Shown in pieces: positions 44,986 to 57,665 of a stretch of 64,000 nt of DNA (within the stretch, counting starts at the first letter, position 1; every line of letters begins with the position of its first letter). This stretch comes from Branchiostoma floridae (Eukaryota > Chordata > Leptocardii > Amphioxiformes > Branchiostomatidae): contig NC_049990.1 of assembly GCF_000003815.2 (NCBI RefSeq), positions 18,159,865 through 18,223,864 on the forward strand, given 5' to 3'. Under the pieces are notes generated by a model. The model saw nothing but the letters and a program-made list of their open reading frames with translations. It did no database searches and was not told the origin of the DNA. The position numbers and the translations under genes are program-made.

Positions 44986-46629
44986 CATGGTGTATTCCCC
45001 ATCACCCTAGGTACCGCAATCATTTGAACATTAGATATTGATAAAAGACATAGACATAGACCCGATATTATTATAGTTCTGTGTACTTGTGCCACGTAAT
45101 CTGGGTTGTACCTTATTTCTTTACGAGGCAGTGAACTTACTGATCACCCCTTGTAGTTTTTACAAAAAGCCCTTTTGCAATAGTAATAGTATGAAAAATT
45201 TATGGTTGAAATTTACCACAGATGTCTGCTCTTGATATCTGCTCTTCATCTCGCAATAGCATCTTGTAAGACTTAATTATACAAAGGCTTACCTTTGTAG
45301 GTACATTGTATCAATGTCATGAAGGAACTGATACAGAGAAGACTGTTACAGAGGAAAGGTAAAGAGTGTAAGTTTGTAATCATTAAGATACAGTGGGGAT
45401 TGAACCCACGACCCTTGGACCAGGAGTCGGATAGTTAGTCCACAAGCTAGTAACAGAATTCAAGGCTTCTAAATGTATTTAATGAACAGGGTGGAGTTTT
45501 AGTTTGATTTGCAATTGCTCAACAGTTGAAAGTCTTTACTAAAGATGTGAGCCAAGAGGGTTGGATCAGTCTAAATGTTCCTTACATCTAGAGAGAGATA
45601 AAGAGGGACAGAATTTCCTGTCTTTAGCAAACGTAAGACAAACATCAGCAATTTATTCAAAACACACTAAAGCAGGGTTCATATTTCTCCTGAAATACAT
45701 TGGTAGAATGTTCAGTCAAAAAACGTACAAAACAAGCTGTTGTATGATTAAGAAGACACTGATAATATTTTAAAAGCTGTAACATTAATGATATAAACCA
45801 AAAGTGTAGGACTACATACATTAGTGGTGCACGGTGAGTAATGCTTGACAACATTTTATTATGTTTCAACGTCAGTATTGCATTTTTTACAACCGATACC
45901 ACTGGCTCAATTCCTGGGAATCTTTCCTTTGTCTGTCATATAGATTTTAGATAAGTAAATCTTAAGTTGGATACCAACGATTTGTCTCTTTATTTACCAT
46001 AGAAGTAAAATAGTTAAACTTTTATCACAATGTCTCTTTACATACATACATGGACATAATAATTATGCTTTTTCAGCATATGTCAAAGGTGTCTTAGAAC
46101 TGTATACAACACTTAGTATATAACTGTAACTGCACATTTACTAACCGCTCCATGTTTTTAAGAGCTAAGTAAAGTACTTGCCCCTTTCCAGCATACAATA
46201 TATGTTAATGTAACATATGCTTCTCAATGTAGAAAAGTTCTAGACAACCCAACTGTTACTGAAAGTGAAACAGTGCAGGATTTCATCAAAAACCATGTAA
46301 CAATCTTTAGTCAGGATCAACGTCTACTAAAACTGGGCGTCATTTCAGATACTAGTTTAATGCCACTTGTGTTATATACATGTACTTAAAAGTCACAAGC
46401 TTTTGTATCACGTGCAAGTATATGTACTGTACATTTGGACATTTTCGCACAATGTTTTAAGTTTGTGGTTTTCACTGTGTGTGACCTATTCCTGCAAAGT
46501 CATCACAGCCACAAACATGTCTTCTCTCTTTGCTTGTGCAAATTATTACAGTGTTTAAGCCACAAGGTCAGAGATACAGAAAATTCTTGATATTCCTTTT
46601 CCAGCAAGATCTAAGTGTTGCAAACGTCA
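44986..46629. other. Intergenic, no gene recognised
   Basis: AT-rich sequence without a convincing coding exon. At 45395-45445 the minus strand reads cgtgggttcaatccccact, a tRNA-type B box, but no complete cloverleaf could be drawn. It is probably a tRNA-derived relic. Confidence 0.4.
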
Positions 46630-46919
46630 ATCATTCTCTTGCGCAGAGACATCCGACGGCGCCAACAAACCGCCTTTTGTCTGTACTCTGCTTTCTCAAC
46701 CGTCACCATCAGCTCCTGAGGGCGTCGCCACAAACCAACTGTCAGCCAATCAGAGAATAGGCCTTTCAATTTTCAAAAGGGATCTCGCATATATAAGGGT
46801 AAGCTCGTTGATATATATGAGCAGGGCGGTCAAGAACTGATGGTGACGGTTGAGATAGCAGAGTACAGACAAGAGGCGGTTTGCTGGCGCCGTTGGATGT
46901 CTCTGCGTAGGAGAATGAC
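46630..46919. repeat. Large inverted repeat, about 83-bp arms, 124-bp spacer
   Basis: Arms 46630-46712 and 46837-46919. The inner 69 bp pair with four mismatches (left arm cagagacatccgacggcgcc..., right arm ending ...ggcgccgttggatgtctctg). The spacer contains agccaatcag (CCAAT-type) and catatataagg (TATA-type), 40-odd bases apart. It ends about 60 bp downstream of the stop codon of the MGC-start gene. Confidence 0.88.
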
Positions 46920-46980
46920 GGCAATGAATTTGCAGCAGAATTTTTAGAAGCGACCTAAGAAAACGCCAAGGATGTCCCAC

Positions 46981-49900
46981 TCAATAGAGAAGGACTTTGC
47001 CTGCCATCTCCTGCCTTGTTAGGCTACTTGCCCGCAGTTCGTCGTCGTTATTGTCCTCTTTTGTTCTTGTGTCGCTGTCTTCGGTGTTCCATTCATTTCC
47101 GGCCATGGTGCACAAGCTCCATTCCGAATACACGGTCACGTCCGAGTCTGTCGATGTCTGGTGAGGCACATGTAAGGTGCAGCGAGCTGATAAGACAAAG
47201 AAACAACATTGTACGATCATTACCAGAAGACAAAGCGAGTACATATGGGAGATAAAGACAGATCTTGCTCAGTGTCACATACAAAAGGTAGAGCATGCTA
47301 CCAGAAATGTCTGATCATTTCCAAACTCATGCTTGAGTAACTGCTATGTGGAATACTGTAAATGCATTTAAGTTCGCGGGGATTTAATGTAGTGGTAGCG
47401 GGAAAAAGGACTTTTCGCGGTGGATTTAAGTTCGCGGTAGCACCATAGACTGCAGTCTAATACCATGATAGAAAAATATTCGCGGTGGTTTTAATTTTGC
47501 GATGAAGTGGTCACCGCGAATATTAATCCACCGCGAACATTTCTGCATTTACAGTATTTTATTACCTGGAAACCTTCATTGACGGAGATAAAGACAGTTT
47601 TGAGGTATATCATTATCATTTTTGTTGTTCTGTGTTCATAGGGGCATAGCCTGATATTAATCTGTATCCTGGTCCCTATCAGACAACCCTATTTTGCAAT
47701 GGATGCTGGGTTAGGGTAACAGGTTCTGGATTAAAGCAACAGGTACTGGAGTAGGGCTACCACGGTAAGGAAATTGGAGAGACACCAGGATATTTGTGAC
47801 AATTGTGAAAAATGTGCTCAATGATGATTTTTTTCATCACTATTAAGTTTGGGAAGAGCATGAGCACCTGAACATTTAACAGATAGATAGATTTAACAGC
47901 CATCAGTATTGAACAGCCTTATGTGGACCTACGTATATGAAGTCTAACTCGAGAGAGCGGTACGTTTTGCCGGACATATCTACAAAGTATGCACAGATGA
48001 TAAAAATTAGATCGATAAGTATACTCACGAAATTGCACACTATTCAGTCACTACAATTGATAAGTAAGCTCCCAAAGTTGCACTGTATTCAGTAAAATTG
48101 CTGCATATATTACGGCACCCCAGTTGACGTTCCCTTTTGAACTACACACCAGTTTGTACGACCTTTAACAGAGTCATTGATCAGTTGTTTATAGAAATTA
48201 TGTCGATAAATATAATCACGAATTTGCACACTATTCAGTCACTACAATTGCTAAGTAAGCTCCCAAAGTTGCACTGTATTCAGTAATATTGCTACGCAAA
48301 TTACGGCACCCCAGTTGAAGTTCCACTTTGAACTACGCACCCTTTTGGACGGCTTTAACCGAGTCAGTGATTAGTTATGTAAAGACGATTATGCTCATTA
48401 AGGCGTAGATCTATCCAACAGTTTGATGTGCATTTCCAAACACTGAACAACAGACGGCGTCGTCATGAAGCCAGCTAACCATCTGTCTGCCTAACCGTTC
48501 ATTTTCTTTCCTCCTAATCGGCGGATTCACACTCCAGATGATGGCTTGTGAGGATCAAAGACCAACTGTCATCACCACTCAACATCAATGACGTCATCCG
48601 CGGTGTGTTTGTGTGGTTGCCATGGTTTCGTTTATAGTCATATCAGTTCGTGTACAATATCACGGAGATTATACAACATATTCATTGGCTAGCTTCGCCT
48701 CCCACACAGTGGATAGAGTCAATTGCATATTACTGTGTGGGTGTTTGTTGCCTTTTGTTTTGACATTTTCGAAACCTTTGTGAAACATTTCGGAAATACT
48801 TCAGTGGGCTGGGAAGAGAGCAAGATCATATATCCCTGCATTTCGCGCAAAGTACGAGGAAATATGCCTGGATGGCATGCCACGCATTGACGGGCTATAA
48901 CCAAAATCACAAAAATCAACCATTTGAAAGCAAATGATACAAATTGTTAGAATCTGTTCTAATAGTGAGAGAGAGAATCACATAGATGTTTGAAAACTGT
49001 TAACGTTCTAGATAAACATATATTTTTGCAATTAATTTCGAAATGTTTTTTAATGTACAAATACGTTTAAACATGTTCAAACCTTTATTTTCGATTTTTT
49101 TAAATAATTCATAACTATCTTTAATGAAATATTCTCTTATTTGAAATGGTTATAATTTATTGCAATGTAGGATGTGGAATGATGTATAGTTGGCAAGCAA
49201 TATAGATAGGAATTACATGTTTTGTCAAGGAGAGTTGACACGTCTCAACTCTTATGTTGTTTGTAGAAAGCATTCGCCCGAAATTGGCTATTAGTTTATT
49301 TGACATGAAACACACGAAAATTACTCTGCTCTATCCCCTCAACCTGGTTATCTTAATGTCTTTGATGGTTTCGGGACAGTATGTATTTTGCGGTCAAGCT
49401 GTGCGACCTATATCAAATACAATTCTATCTGCAAACATTGGTCTTAATTCGGTGCGCATCTTTTTGTATACATGTACTCCCAGCTACTGGTTCCAATTAG
49501 TATAGTTGGTAACTGGGATCGGTTCAAATCCTGGGAAGGGCATATTGACTGGGGCTACATTCCTCTTTCGGATGAACAATGGAGATCTCATATTCGAGGA
49601 GGTGCCTCGATCACGAAACTTCAATGTTACATGTGCTTTTCCTGCTTAGCACTCAGCATTTGGGAAAGAGTATGGTAGCTGAACACACACCACTACCAAT
49701 GGGCTAGCCCCCTGCTGTAGCGATTGCACAAAGCTTTGCGGCCCAGGGCTACAGAAACGAATATTGGCCGATGCATGCACCATTTGGTGCGGGAAGGACT
49801 TTTTTCACTATGTGCCACACTAGGTACTACAAGGTGGACAACTACGCGATCATTTACAGATTGCCGAGATGTCATTGGAAGAGAATAGCTTTGCGTTTCA

Positions 49901-51059
49901 GGAATACAATTTTATTAGTGGATAATGAATATACTTTCCAGAGCCGATCATATAGCTGACAACTACGTGTATTGTTAAAACTCAAGATTCGTAGGAAACC
50001 ACGGGAGTTTCACAATTGCAATACGTATATTCAAGTCCGTGTGGGCGCCGTATTGACATTTTGTTTTGATTAGAAAAAGTTTGCAGGGAAGAAACTGTTG
50101 TTGTTCTTTACTCTGACCCATCGTTGACCTAGCCTGGTTATCGAATAAAAAAACGACTTATTCAGTCGCAAACCAAAAAAGTCAGACTTGAATATACTCA
50201 CACGTGTGAACTATTGTAATCCAGAAAGAACCTACCTCCTGATGTGGATTTCTGTCTCCTCTCCGTTAGCGACTGGAAGGTGCGCACTAGTGACAAAAAT
50301 ACCAACACCTTGCATTAGTACTTTCTATCACACTACTGTTCAAAAGTTTCTTACGAATGTATGTTATGTCAAAACTGCACAAGTAGACCACAACGGAATC
50401 CGACCATATCTTGTCTCTGTGGACAGGTGGTCACTACAGTATAAAGAGGTTGTCACTTGCACAAGTTCGGCTGTACTGGCATCTTGAGCTTTTATACCAT
50501 CCTGCCATCTAAAGCTCTTCAATCGTAGTTTACCAATCGGCAAACGGGTAACCGTATAATAGATACATATATAGCTCCTGGTAATGTTTTGGTCACAATT
50601 AAAAAAAGAGCCCCTACAGGCGGTTTACGGGCTTTCCTTTTGCACATTCGGGCGTGACCCCAATGTGGGACACAATGTAGCCGCCGGGCTATTTTCGGGC
50701 ATAGCCAGCCCCGGGATGTTTTTAACTCGGAATTAAAATCAATCCTGGATTCCGTTACAAATAGATGCCGTGAGAACACCGAGAGGTACTCGTCGCTATC
50801 CGGCAGTCCTACGGGCACCAGTGCAAATGTGACCGAAGAATAACTGACCTGAGCACGCGCTGGCGTTCCCGTCCCTCCCGTCCGGCACACCCCTGTCAGC
50901 CTCCTCTTCTTCCTTCTCTTCTCCCTCCGTCACCGATGGCTGCAAGTCTTCCCCTGCTGTGCCCAGGTCCACTAGCTGGGTCACCAGCCTGGGCGTCACG
51001 AAGAACCGAAGGGGACTGTCGGGAGGGGAGGAAGAATTGCAGGAGACCGCGCAGCCCAT
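46981..51059 (-). CDS. Unrecognised 138-aa protein with dual-acylation type N-terminus, two exons
   Basis: Exon 1 is 50849-51059 (ATG at 51059, donor ctcag/gtcagt) and exon 2 is 46981-47186 (acceptor ttatcag, stop TGA). The phases match (1 + 2), giving 138 residues. The protein starts MGCAVSC: Gly2 fits N-myristoylation, and Cys3 and Cys7 fit palmitoylation, so it is probably anchored at the inner face of the plasma or ciliary membrane (inference). A hydrophobic stretch (PLRFFVTPRLVTQLVDLG) is followed by an acidic low-complexity run (EGEEKEEEEAD). Exon 2 is polar and acidic (EWNTEDSDTRTKEDNNDDEL). No domain was recognised. CpG and CRE-like sites lie upstream. The 3.7 kb intron holds a tandem duplication and a SINE. 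Confidence 0.65.
47354..47556. repeat. Palindromic MITE, 'TACTGTAAATGCA' family, copy 2
   Basis: The ends tactgtaaatgcatttaagt and catttctgcatttacagta are inverted over the outer 13 bases. The inner phrases ttcgcggtgga and tccaccgcgaa pair. TA borders are compatible with a Tc1/mariner-like target. Confidence 0.85.
48000..48380. repeat. Direct tandem duplication, 191-bp period
   Basis: The stretch ttgcacactattcagtcact begins at 48033 and again at 48224, and the rest (aagctcccaaagttgcactg, ttacggcaccccagttgaag) follows in both. It lies in the intron of the MGC-start gene. Confidence 0.88.
49475..49880 (+). mobile_element. Diverged SINE of the 27612 / 55655 family
   Basis: The stretch ctactggttccaattagtat, then ggttcaaatcctgggaaggg and gactggggctac, parallels the SINE at 27612 (ctggttccaatgagttagta, ggttcaatcctggaaaaggc, gttggggctgca). 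The right border is unclear. Confidence 0.5.
50385..50475. mobile_element. Degenerate copy of the 182-bp Tc1/mariner-type MITE
   Basis: The phrases gtggacaggtggtcactaca, gtataaagaggttgtcact and aagttcggctgta match the right half of the copies at 18511 and 41330. Confidence 0.6.
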
Positions 51060-51790
51060 GCCGAGCCTTCACCAGGTAGCCTTGAACGTTGTACGACGTA
51101 CAGCTGGGATGTGGCGCGAAACCGCGGACCTATAGCCGCCTTACTCTGACTCTACATTGCTTTATACCTGCTCCTACGTCACGAATGACACCTATTGAGA
51201 TGGAACGTATCCCCATAGGGAGTTCAGTCACTGATGACGTACGCACCGGTGCTGCTTGATGTTTGCTGCAAATTTTCCGTCCGTCCCTCAGGGTACGGTC
51301 TTGACTTTCCGACAAATTTACGGATTCTCGTATTGACAGTTGCTCTACACAAGGAGGTTAACCTCCACGCTCTACAGATCCTTTTAGTGTCAGTTCCAGT
51401 TGTTCGATTCCCCTTCTGTTCTTGTCACCACCATGTATGTACGGACGGTGGAGAACGGACAAAACCCTTTGTGGTAGCTGACTCTCGCTTGCTTGGCTAC
51501 GTAATGAGGAAAATTACCGCCATGACGACGGGGAAGTAAACCGTGGCACGACAAGTGGTAACCACGGCATTGATATTCATGACGTCACCACTAGCTGTAC
51601 ACATCACATTATATCATACACTTCGTTGTTCATTGTGCTATGTATGTTAACGATAGAAATACCGTATTTAGCTGAATTTTCGACTGTTTGCAAAATCTTT
51701 TTTCAGCTGTCTGACTCAATCGCTGTGGACACGTGACTTTCTGGAAGTGCGACGTCAGCAATGGGTAAAAGTTGTCGGAAGTCGGTGTCG
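51060..51790 (-). promoter_or_regulatory. Putative promoter region of the MGC-start gene with CRE-like sites
   Basis: Upstream of the minus-strand start codon lie TACGTCAC (51175), TGACGTAC (51235), a full TGACGTCA (51580-51587) and GACGTCAG (51751). Another full TGACGTCA is at 52843-52850. The density is high for 8-mers of this kind. No TATA box was identified. Confidence 0.35.
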
Positions 51791-54255
51791 CCTCCCGTCA
51801 CGGTTTAGGGACGTTTGCTGTCCCCGGATGTATGCAAATTTTATAAACAAGGAAGGAAGTTCTTGACAGCTTGTTGGTCTTCTGAAGAAGGTCAGTAGAT
51901 CAGTGGAGTCCAGATCTAATATGATAATTAAAACACTCTCCGCTGATGTTTCCTGATTTCACACTGATCCTGTTAACAACAGATTGACACATCAGAACAC
52001 ACACAGGCGCGTGTACGTCAGAATGGCCTGATCTTTTCTGATTTATTGTAATCTTTACTGCTACCATTGTTTTAACTGGCTTCCCTAAACATAGTAGATG
52101 GGCGGTTCAAGATTTCTAAGATAGAACAAAATAACACAGGAGGTTGGGACAGATTAGATGGTTCGGAAGAAAGGACATCAAAGCCATGTGTTCGTTTGTC
52201 TGATGTGATGCCAATGATCGGTCGCTATATGGCGAATGATTAAAGGCCCGTTATGTGACAACACAGCAAAGTAGATTAGGCAACACGGCAAAATTAGTAA
52301 GGACAATACAGCACATTAGATAATTTTCCAACTATTTCTGTACATAGTACGTTCGATCAGCCATTTGAAATTGTCATTTAGAATTGCCAGAAAATCTATA
52401 TATACATACCCTGGAGCGTGCCTAAATTACTAGTCCACTTATGCCCAAGAATTCTTCCAGTGTACAGTATGTTGTAGTCTATTTTGAGATGGTGTCAGAA
52501 ACTCAGTGGACCTTGCACAGCTTGATTTTTCACGATTCATAAACATCAGAAATACCAATTAATGGCGCAAATATGTTGGACAATGGTTGCACATGTAACG
52601 TTAATGCTGCACTTGATGATTTGGTCTCGAGAATATTTCTAATTTTTTGGCCAAAATCTAACATCTTTAATTTAAGTCTCTTTAAATTGGTTGATGTTGT
52701 TCTTGCCTTCTTTCCTTACCATGATTAACCTTCATCCCACTACCATACTATGACGCTAATACAAATCTAGACAGGGGCGTCATAGACTTTCTACAACTTA
52801 TGACCCACTGATCACCGAGTCACGTGTTCCATCGTCATGACGTGACGTCACAGAAGCAGTGGATTGCTCATTCCCTGACTGGAGTTGTGGGTCGAAAAGG
52901 TTACGTCCGATTAGTTTTGGAAATTACAGTACAACTTTGATACAAGAAAAATCTAGTGTGGCACTCGAAGAGTGTTGATGGGCAAGGATGACGCGTTATA
53001 GTGGATCTGAGAGGGACAAAAAGAAGTCTATAGATAAATTTGAACTTGTATATTCACAACAACAGCAACAGCATGTGATTAGAAGACCCATAGTGAATGG
53101 TATTAGCAAAGGATATTCTCTAGAGTAACATTTTGCCTAATACATGTATCTCTATTTGTGACAACTCCGGAATCATATTTACGTTTTAATTGTTTATCCA
53201 AGGCCAAAAATCGACCAGTTCAATACGCGTTGAACTTCAAGTCCGGAGCAAAGCTTATTTGTAGACACATCCCAGGTTTTCAACACATTCGAGCAGCGCA
53301 ACTACAACGTATTTGTACTGTATGACCATGTATGTCATAGGTCGCTATTGAACTTCTTAGGTAATAAATCTACCAAAACATTGACTTCTAGACATTTCCG
53401 ATCCTTTCATGAGGGCTGCATTTCCCTGGTAAACATCCGGTATTGACGTAGAACGTTTCTCCGTTGCTCCAGTATCACATTTCCTAACAAATCTTCAAAC
53501 GTTTGCGGCTGAAACCGAAGCTTCTAGAACTCAACTGCACGGCGTTGTGTGTGCTAAGCTAGTATTAGGCCACAGCATGTAAATCTTATGTATGACATCA
53601 ACGCTTTTTAATTCTTACCTGATTTCAGGGGGGAAAAGCTATGTTTTCCTTCTCCGGAAATGGCCAACATGACGAAAAAGTGTCAAAATATGTTGTGTTG
53701 TAGCCTAATGATTGTACTTGCAGAAGTGACACTAACGAGGTAGCCATGACTGTAGTTGCAGGAGTTAAACCAGTTGGATATTTGTAAAAGTTGCAGAACT
53801 TTGGCCGTCATGAGTGATGCCAGTCTGCCACACAAGTGTCACTTTTACTACAAATAGTTGACTTTTTGAATACAAGCATGAATGACTTGTTGTCTGTAAC
53901 ACCATGTTTTGTCCCCTCAATTCTTGTTACAACGTTTATGATGTCTATTTTCAAAATTTAGCCTTCTTTTTTCTCCCTATGTCATCATTTTTTTTTGCAG
54001 TCTGCAGAGGATGTCACCCACAATATTCACTTGCTGTGTCCTTATGGTGTGTTGAAACTGAGTCTGATTGACAGGACACCCAGATGAGCAACATGTGAGA
54101 CTTTGCACTTAAACCAATATACGTCATCAAAAGGCCAAAGAGACATTTCATTACGTAATACACCAGCTGCCAAGCCGCGTGCTTCTTGCATTAGCGCAAC
54201 CAGGTACAGTGATATATACATGTTACTAGGCACATCGTAAGGTTTAATGCCAAGT
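51791..54255. other. Intergenic, no gene recognised
   Basis: No ORF above about 60 codons and no repeat unit was recognised in this stretch, apart from scattered TGACGTCA-type sites near 52.84 kb. Confidence 0.4.
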
Positions 54256-54259
54256 TCAT

Positions 54260-54835
54260 GAGCTTAGCTGTAGTATAGGACATGGTGAACGTTCGTCCGA
54301 ACGTACGAAGGCCCGAAGCGATACAGCGAAAAATCTTTTCCAGACTATACAGTATTCCCAAGCATCGTCCGGTCCCGACGTACGAAAGCCCAAAGCGACA
54401 CGTGCAGCGAGAAATTGTCTCCACACACTTTCCAAGCATTAAAGAATTTGTAAATACTGTACATCTAAGGCAGTGGGAGACGAAACACATTTTATTTCGA
54501 AATGTTCATTCAACGAAACCGAAAGAATCACTCTGTTTAGAGAAGCCACAACGACTTATCCGAACTTCCCCACATTGACAGACGAACAGAAAGCCACTTT
54601 TCTCTTGAAATTGCAGAACCCACAAATTTTAGAAAAGGTGGGGCTTTTCGTCTCCCTCTGCTTCCAAAAAAGAAGCCAAACCCAACCTGTTTAGAAATAG
54701 CCAACTCTAGTATTACAGTAGAATATTGTTCATAACTGTCCATTGCCACTTGTATATCTACTATGTTTATACCATGTACTTGCAATTAGCCCTCAGGCAC
54801 GAACTTGCAAATAAGCTTCTTTATTATCCAGACGT
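54260..54835 (+). mobile_element. Decayed LINE 3' end (reverse transcriptase C-terminus and 3' UTR)
   Basis: Two frames together read a non-LTR polymerase C-terminal region: ETHFISKCSFNETERITLF, then PNFPTLTDEQKATFLLKL and a KVGLFVSLCFQKR ending. This is the usual layout after the Cys/His knuckle of such proteins. At least one frameshift is present (near 54.47 kb). The tail phrase gcaattagccctcaggcacgaac (about 54785) also occurs at about 63828, so it is the 3' terminus of the same family. Confidence 0.65.
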
Positions 54836-55654
54836 GTCTAAATTCTTCTTCAAACCTATTTCCAAACAAACTTTCTCCAATGTATCCCATTCCAAGCCTT
54901 CTCCAAATGAAAAACAAAGCACACGATTCCTAAGCATTCCAAACCCATTTCCAAGCTTTCTCCAAACCATGTTTGAGGTGCGATTCAATAGCTATCGCGA
55001 TTGAAAGATGTCCTTGGCACAACAAGGCACCATCGAATGCTTCTTTCTTATTGGCGAATTCGCATTTCAGATGGACGTCCCTTTTGATAGACATAAAGAA
55101 AGATACGGCCATGACGACGACCAGGTCCCAATGACGTGTTTTCTTTCCGTGCATTCCCCTACGAACCTGCGTCCTCAAACTCCACTCGGTTTAGAGGAGT
55201 TTCTACCGACTCAGCGCTGCACAGGAGAATGTTTAGGTGCGGAGTGCGGCATATGACAAGATTGTCACAATATTTCTCACCAACCTCTGCTTTGAGAGCC
55301 GTGACCGATCGCTGACTTGTTTCCTTTGTCGCTAGGGTTCTTGTTACAGCTATCTTGATGGTTCATGTGTGGCTTTATTGCTCATGAGAACCTCCCTCAC
55401 AAATGAATGAATGAATGTGGCACAAGGATTATCAGAAAGCCAAATAGTCTGTCTTATACTGTTTCGTAAAATGCGATACACCAACCGCTTTGCCTTTGCA
55501 CTTAAACGAACTTAAATCATAATCATCTAAAGGCCAAAGCGATTTTTTTTCTGCCGTTTTGTTGTGTAATACAAATGTATATCATGCGCCGTGCCGCATG
55601 ATTTTGATTTCGTTTGGGCGACCGGATACAGTAATATGACGTAATCAGGTACAT

Positions 55655-55945
55655 GTAGTCGCTGAAGCTCAACTGGTAGCCTCATAGTTGAGTTCCTGGT
55701 TCCAATTATATAGTAGCATAAGTAAAATTTAGGTATTAAACTGATAGACCCGGTGTTCAATCCTGTGTAGCGGCTTCTTTCGAAAATGAGGGTTCCGTGT
55801 TCAAGGTGGTGCCTAGAGCACCGTAAAAGACGAAGACCTAGAAACCCCTACCACCTATCTGTAGAAATATACCCTGCTACAGAAACAGCAAGGGAACCTG
55901 CTGCCCTATGTTCCATATAAAGGCACTACAGGGTTTTGAACGAAC
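55655..55945 (+). mobile_element. tRNA-derived SINE, same family as 27612
   Basis: gctgaagctcaactggtagc (A box), ctggttccaattatatagta, ggtgttcaatcctg (B box) and the end phrase taccctgctacagaaacagc parallel the SINE at 27612-27950 throughout. Confidence 0.8.
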
Positions 55946-56789
55946 GAATGAAGGTACCATAGTCACTTTCTGATGTACCCGGCGGAATAGCAGGGTCCAT
56001 GACCGCCAATACAAAGTTTGTCTGGATATTCAGGTGATTACGATGTATAAAAGCATATCTCGTATTTTAAATGTAACAATTTTCCACCTAGCCAAGGAGG
56101 TTACTAGTATATGGAACCTATAACTCAGACGTAAATATCAGCGACAGATAGCGTTCTCAACCGTTTTGCGAACAATGCCCTGCCCTGTTTACTGAGAAAT
56201 AAACATTTTTTTATTGAGAAGTTGGTTCGTTGGTTGATTGATTAGGATTGTCGAGATTAAGATATGTTATTGATTCAACATCCAAATTCTGATGCATTTC
56301 CTCTGCGTAGAAAACGTACCATGTCGTGAACATGTGTATTTTCACATACTGACAGGGCCCGAACAACCATTAGCTCAGTGGCACTGCAGTACTGAATATA
56401 AGTGTTAGGGGACGCTGTGACAACGTACGTGCATCCAAACGCTGCTTTGAAAACAACTACGCACGTGGATCTTATGTTTGTTCTTCGCTCGTCACGCAAA
56501 CACCCCTTTTGACTAGCTTCCTTTGCAGATTTCTTGAGCGGCGGCGTTTTTTTATTATTGGGGGAGCGCTCTTTCGAGATAAAAGTGGCGACTTGGGTTG
56601 TCAAAAACAGATCCATGTGTCGATAGCCTACTGTTGACCCAATGTCTGGAACAACCTTCCGCCAGACACACATACGGTCCCATGTCCAAATCTGACCTGC
56701 TCTTGGAGTAAAAGAAATGACCAAAACGAACGGACAGGGACTACGAACGCCGAGCATTCTCTCTGCTAGTGTTTTGTACAATGTATATG

Positions 56790-56958
56790 TAACGTTAGTG
56801 ATATAAGTTGATAGATTTATTAGGACTTGATGTAATCTGTTTCTCTGTTATATCTTATCTGACTTTTACCTCCCTCATGACCTAAATGAAAAGCGGCCCT
56901 CAGGCCGATTTGAGTTTCTCGTGAATAAATAAAGTTCAAACAAACAAACAAACAAGTG
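56790..56958 (+). mobile_element. LINE/SINE 3' tail with (CAAA)n end
   Basis: gcggccctcaggccgatttg, then tcgtgaataaataaagttca and a run of caaa units. A second, shorter copy of the same tail is at about 60518-60562 (ctgcaggccgatttgagctttcatg...aaggttcaaaag). Confidence 0.6.
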
Positions 56959-57244
56959 TCAACATTTTTTACCTGTCTTTCTCATCCCTGTTAAACATGA
57001 AATAGACATCTAACATTCATCTACAAACCACAAACGTTCATCAAATGATGACAGTTATGATGTTTATCTTTTCATCTGGTTGTCCTTAACAGTGACTGCT
57101 TGAAGCAGAGCAATGACACAAACCGGGACTGTGTTTTACTCTAGATCTTGCGTCCAGAGCCTCGAAAAAAGTCTCTTTGCAATATCCGTGCTACTAACAT
57201 ACATGATATAACGTCAGCTATGGAACACTTTTTCAAAGTACATC

Positions 57245-57665
57245 GATACGATTCGTGCATAGTTTTACTTTTTTTTTCAACCTTTATTTAACCTTGATAC
57301 ATCATTCGGCCTGAGCCGTTTTTCAAGATTTCAAGGGTGGGGAAGGTCAGAGGTCTAAATACCTTCTAAATACAATGCAGTACACAAAATATACAATTCA
57401 ACATTCCATAGATTCTTTCGTATTCAACATAATTTCAGTCCATCTCATAGTCCATAGTTACATAATTTCTAGTCGAGTCAAGTTCTTAAACGACGATAAA
57501 GAGGGCGCCTGCCTCAAGTTCTGCCTCAGACTATTCCACAGAACTGTGCCTGAATACGTCGTTATAGACCTTCGAAACGCTTCTCTGTGGACCATGGGTA
57601 AGTATAGTAGGTTGGATCCGCTGGATACTGGACAAGTATGCACTTTAGACATATCGGACGTTTCG
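57245..57665 (-). mobile_element. LINE 3' end, minus strand
   Basis: The minus-strand frame ends YSGTVLWNSLRQNLRQAPSL and SSFKNLTRLEIM, the familiar C-terminal pattern (LWNSLP..LR...SLSSFK) of non-LTR reverse transcriptases. Downstream the tail reads cttgaaaaacggctcaggcc and a T-rich end near 57270. The upstream part is lost or replaced. Confidence 0.7.

Noticed and set aside
45390-45450. Possible tRNA gene on the minus strand
   Set aside because: Only the T-arm-like ggttcaatcccc is convincing. The acceptor stem and D arm could not be paired, so a tRNA-derived repeat relic is more likely.
56275-56781. 168-codon minus-strand open frame
   Set aside because: No recognisable domain, signal or splice context, and it adjoins a LINE tail. 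It may be chance or repeat-derived; kept as unproven.
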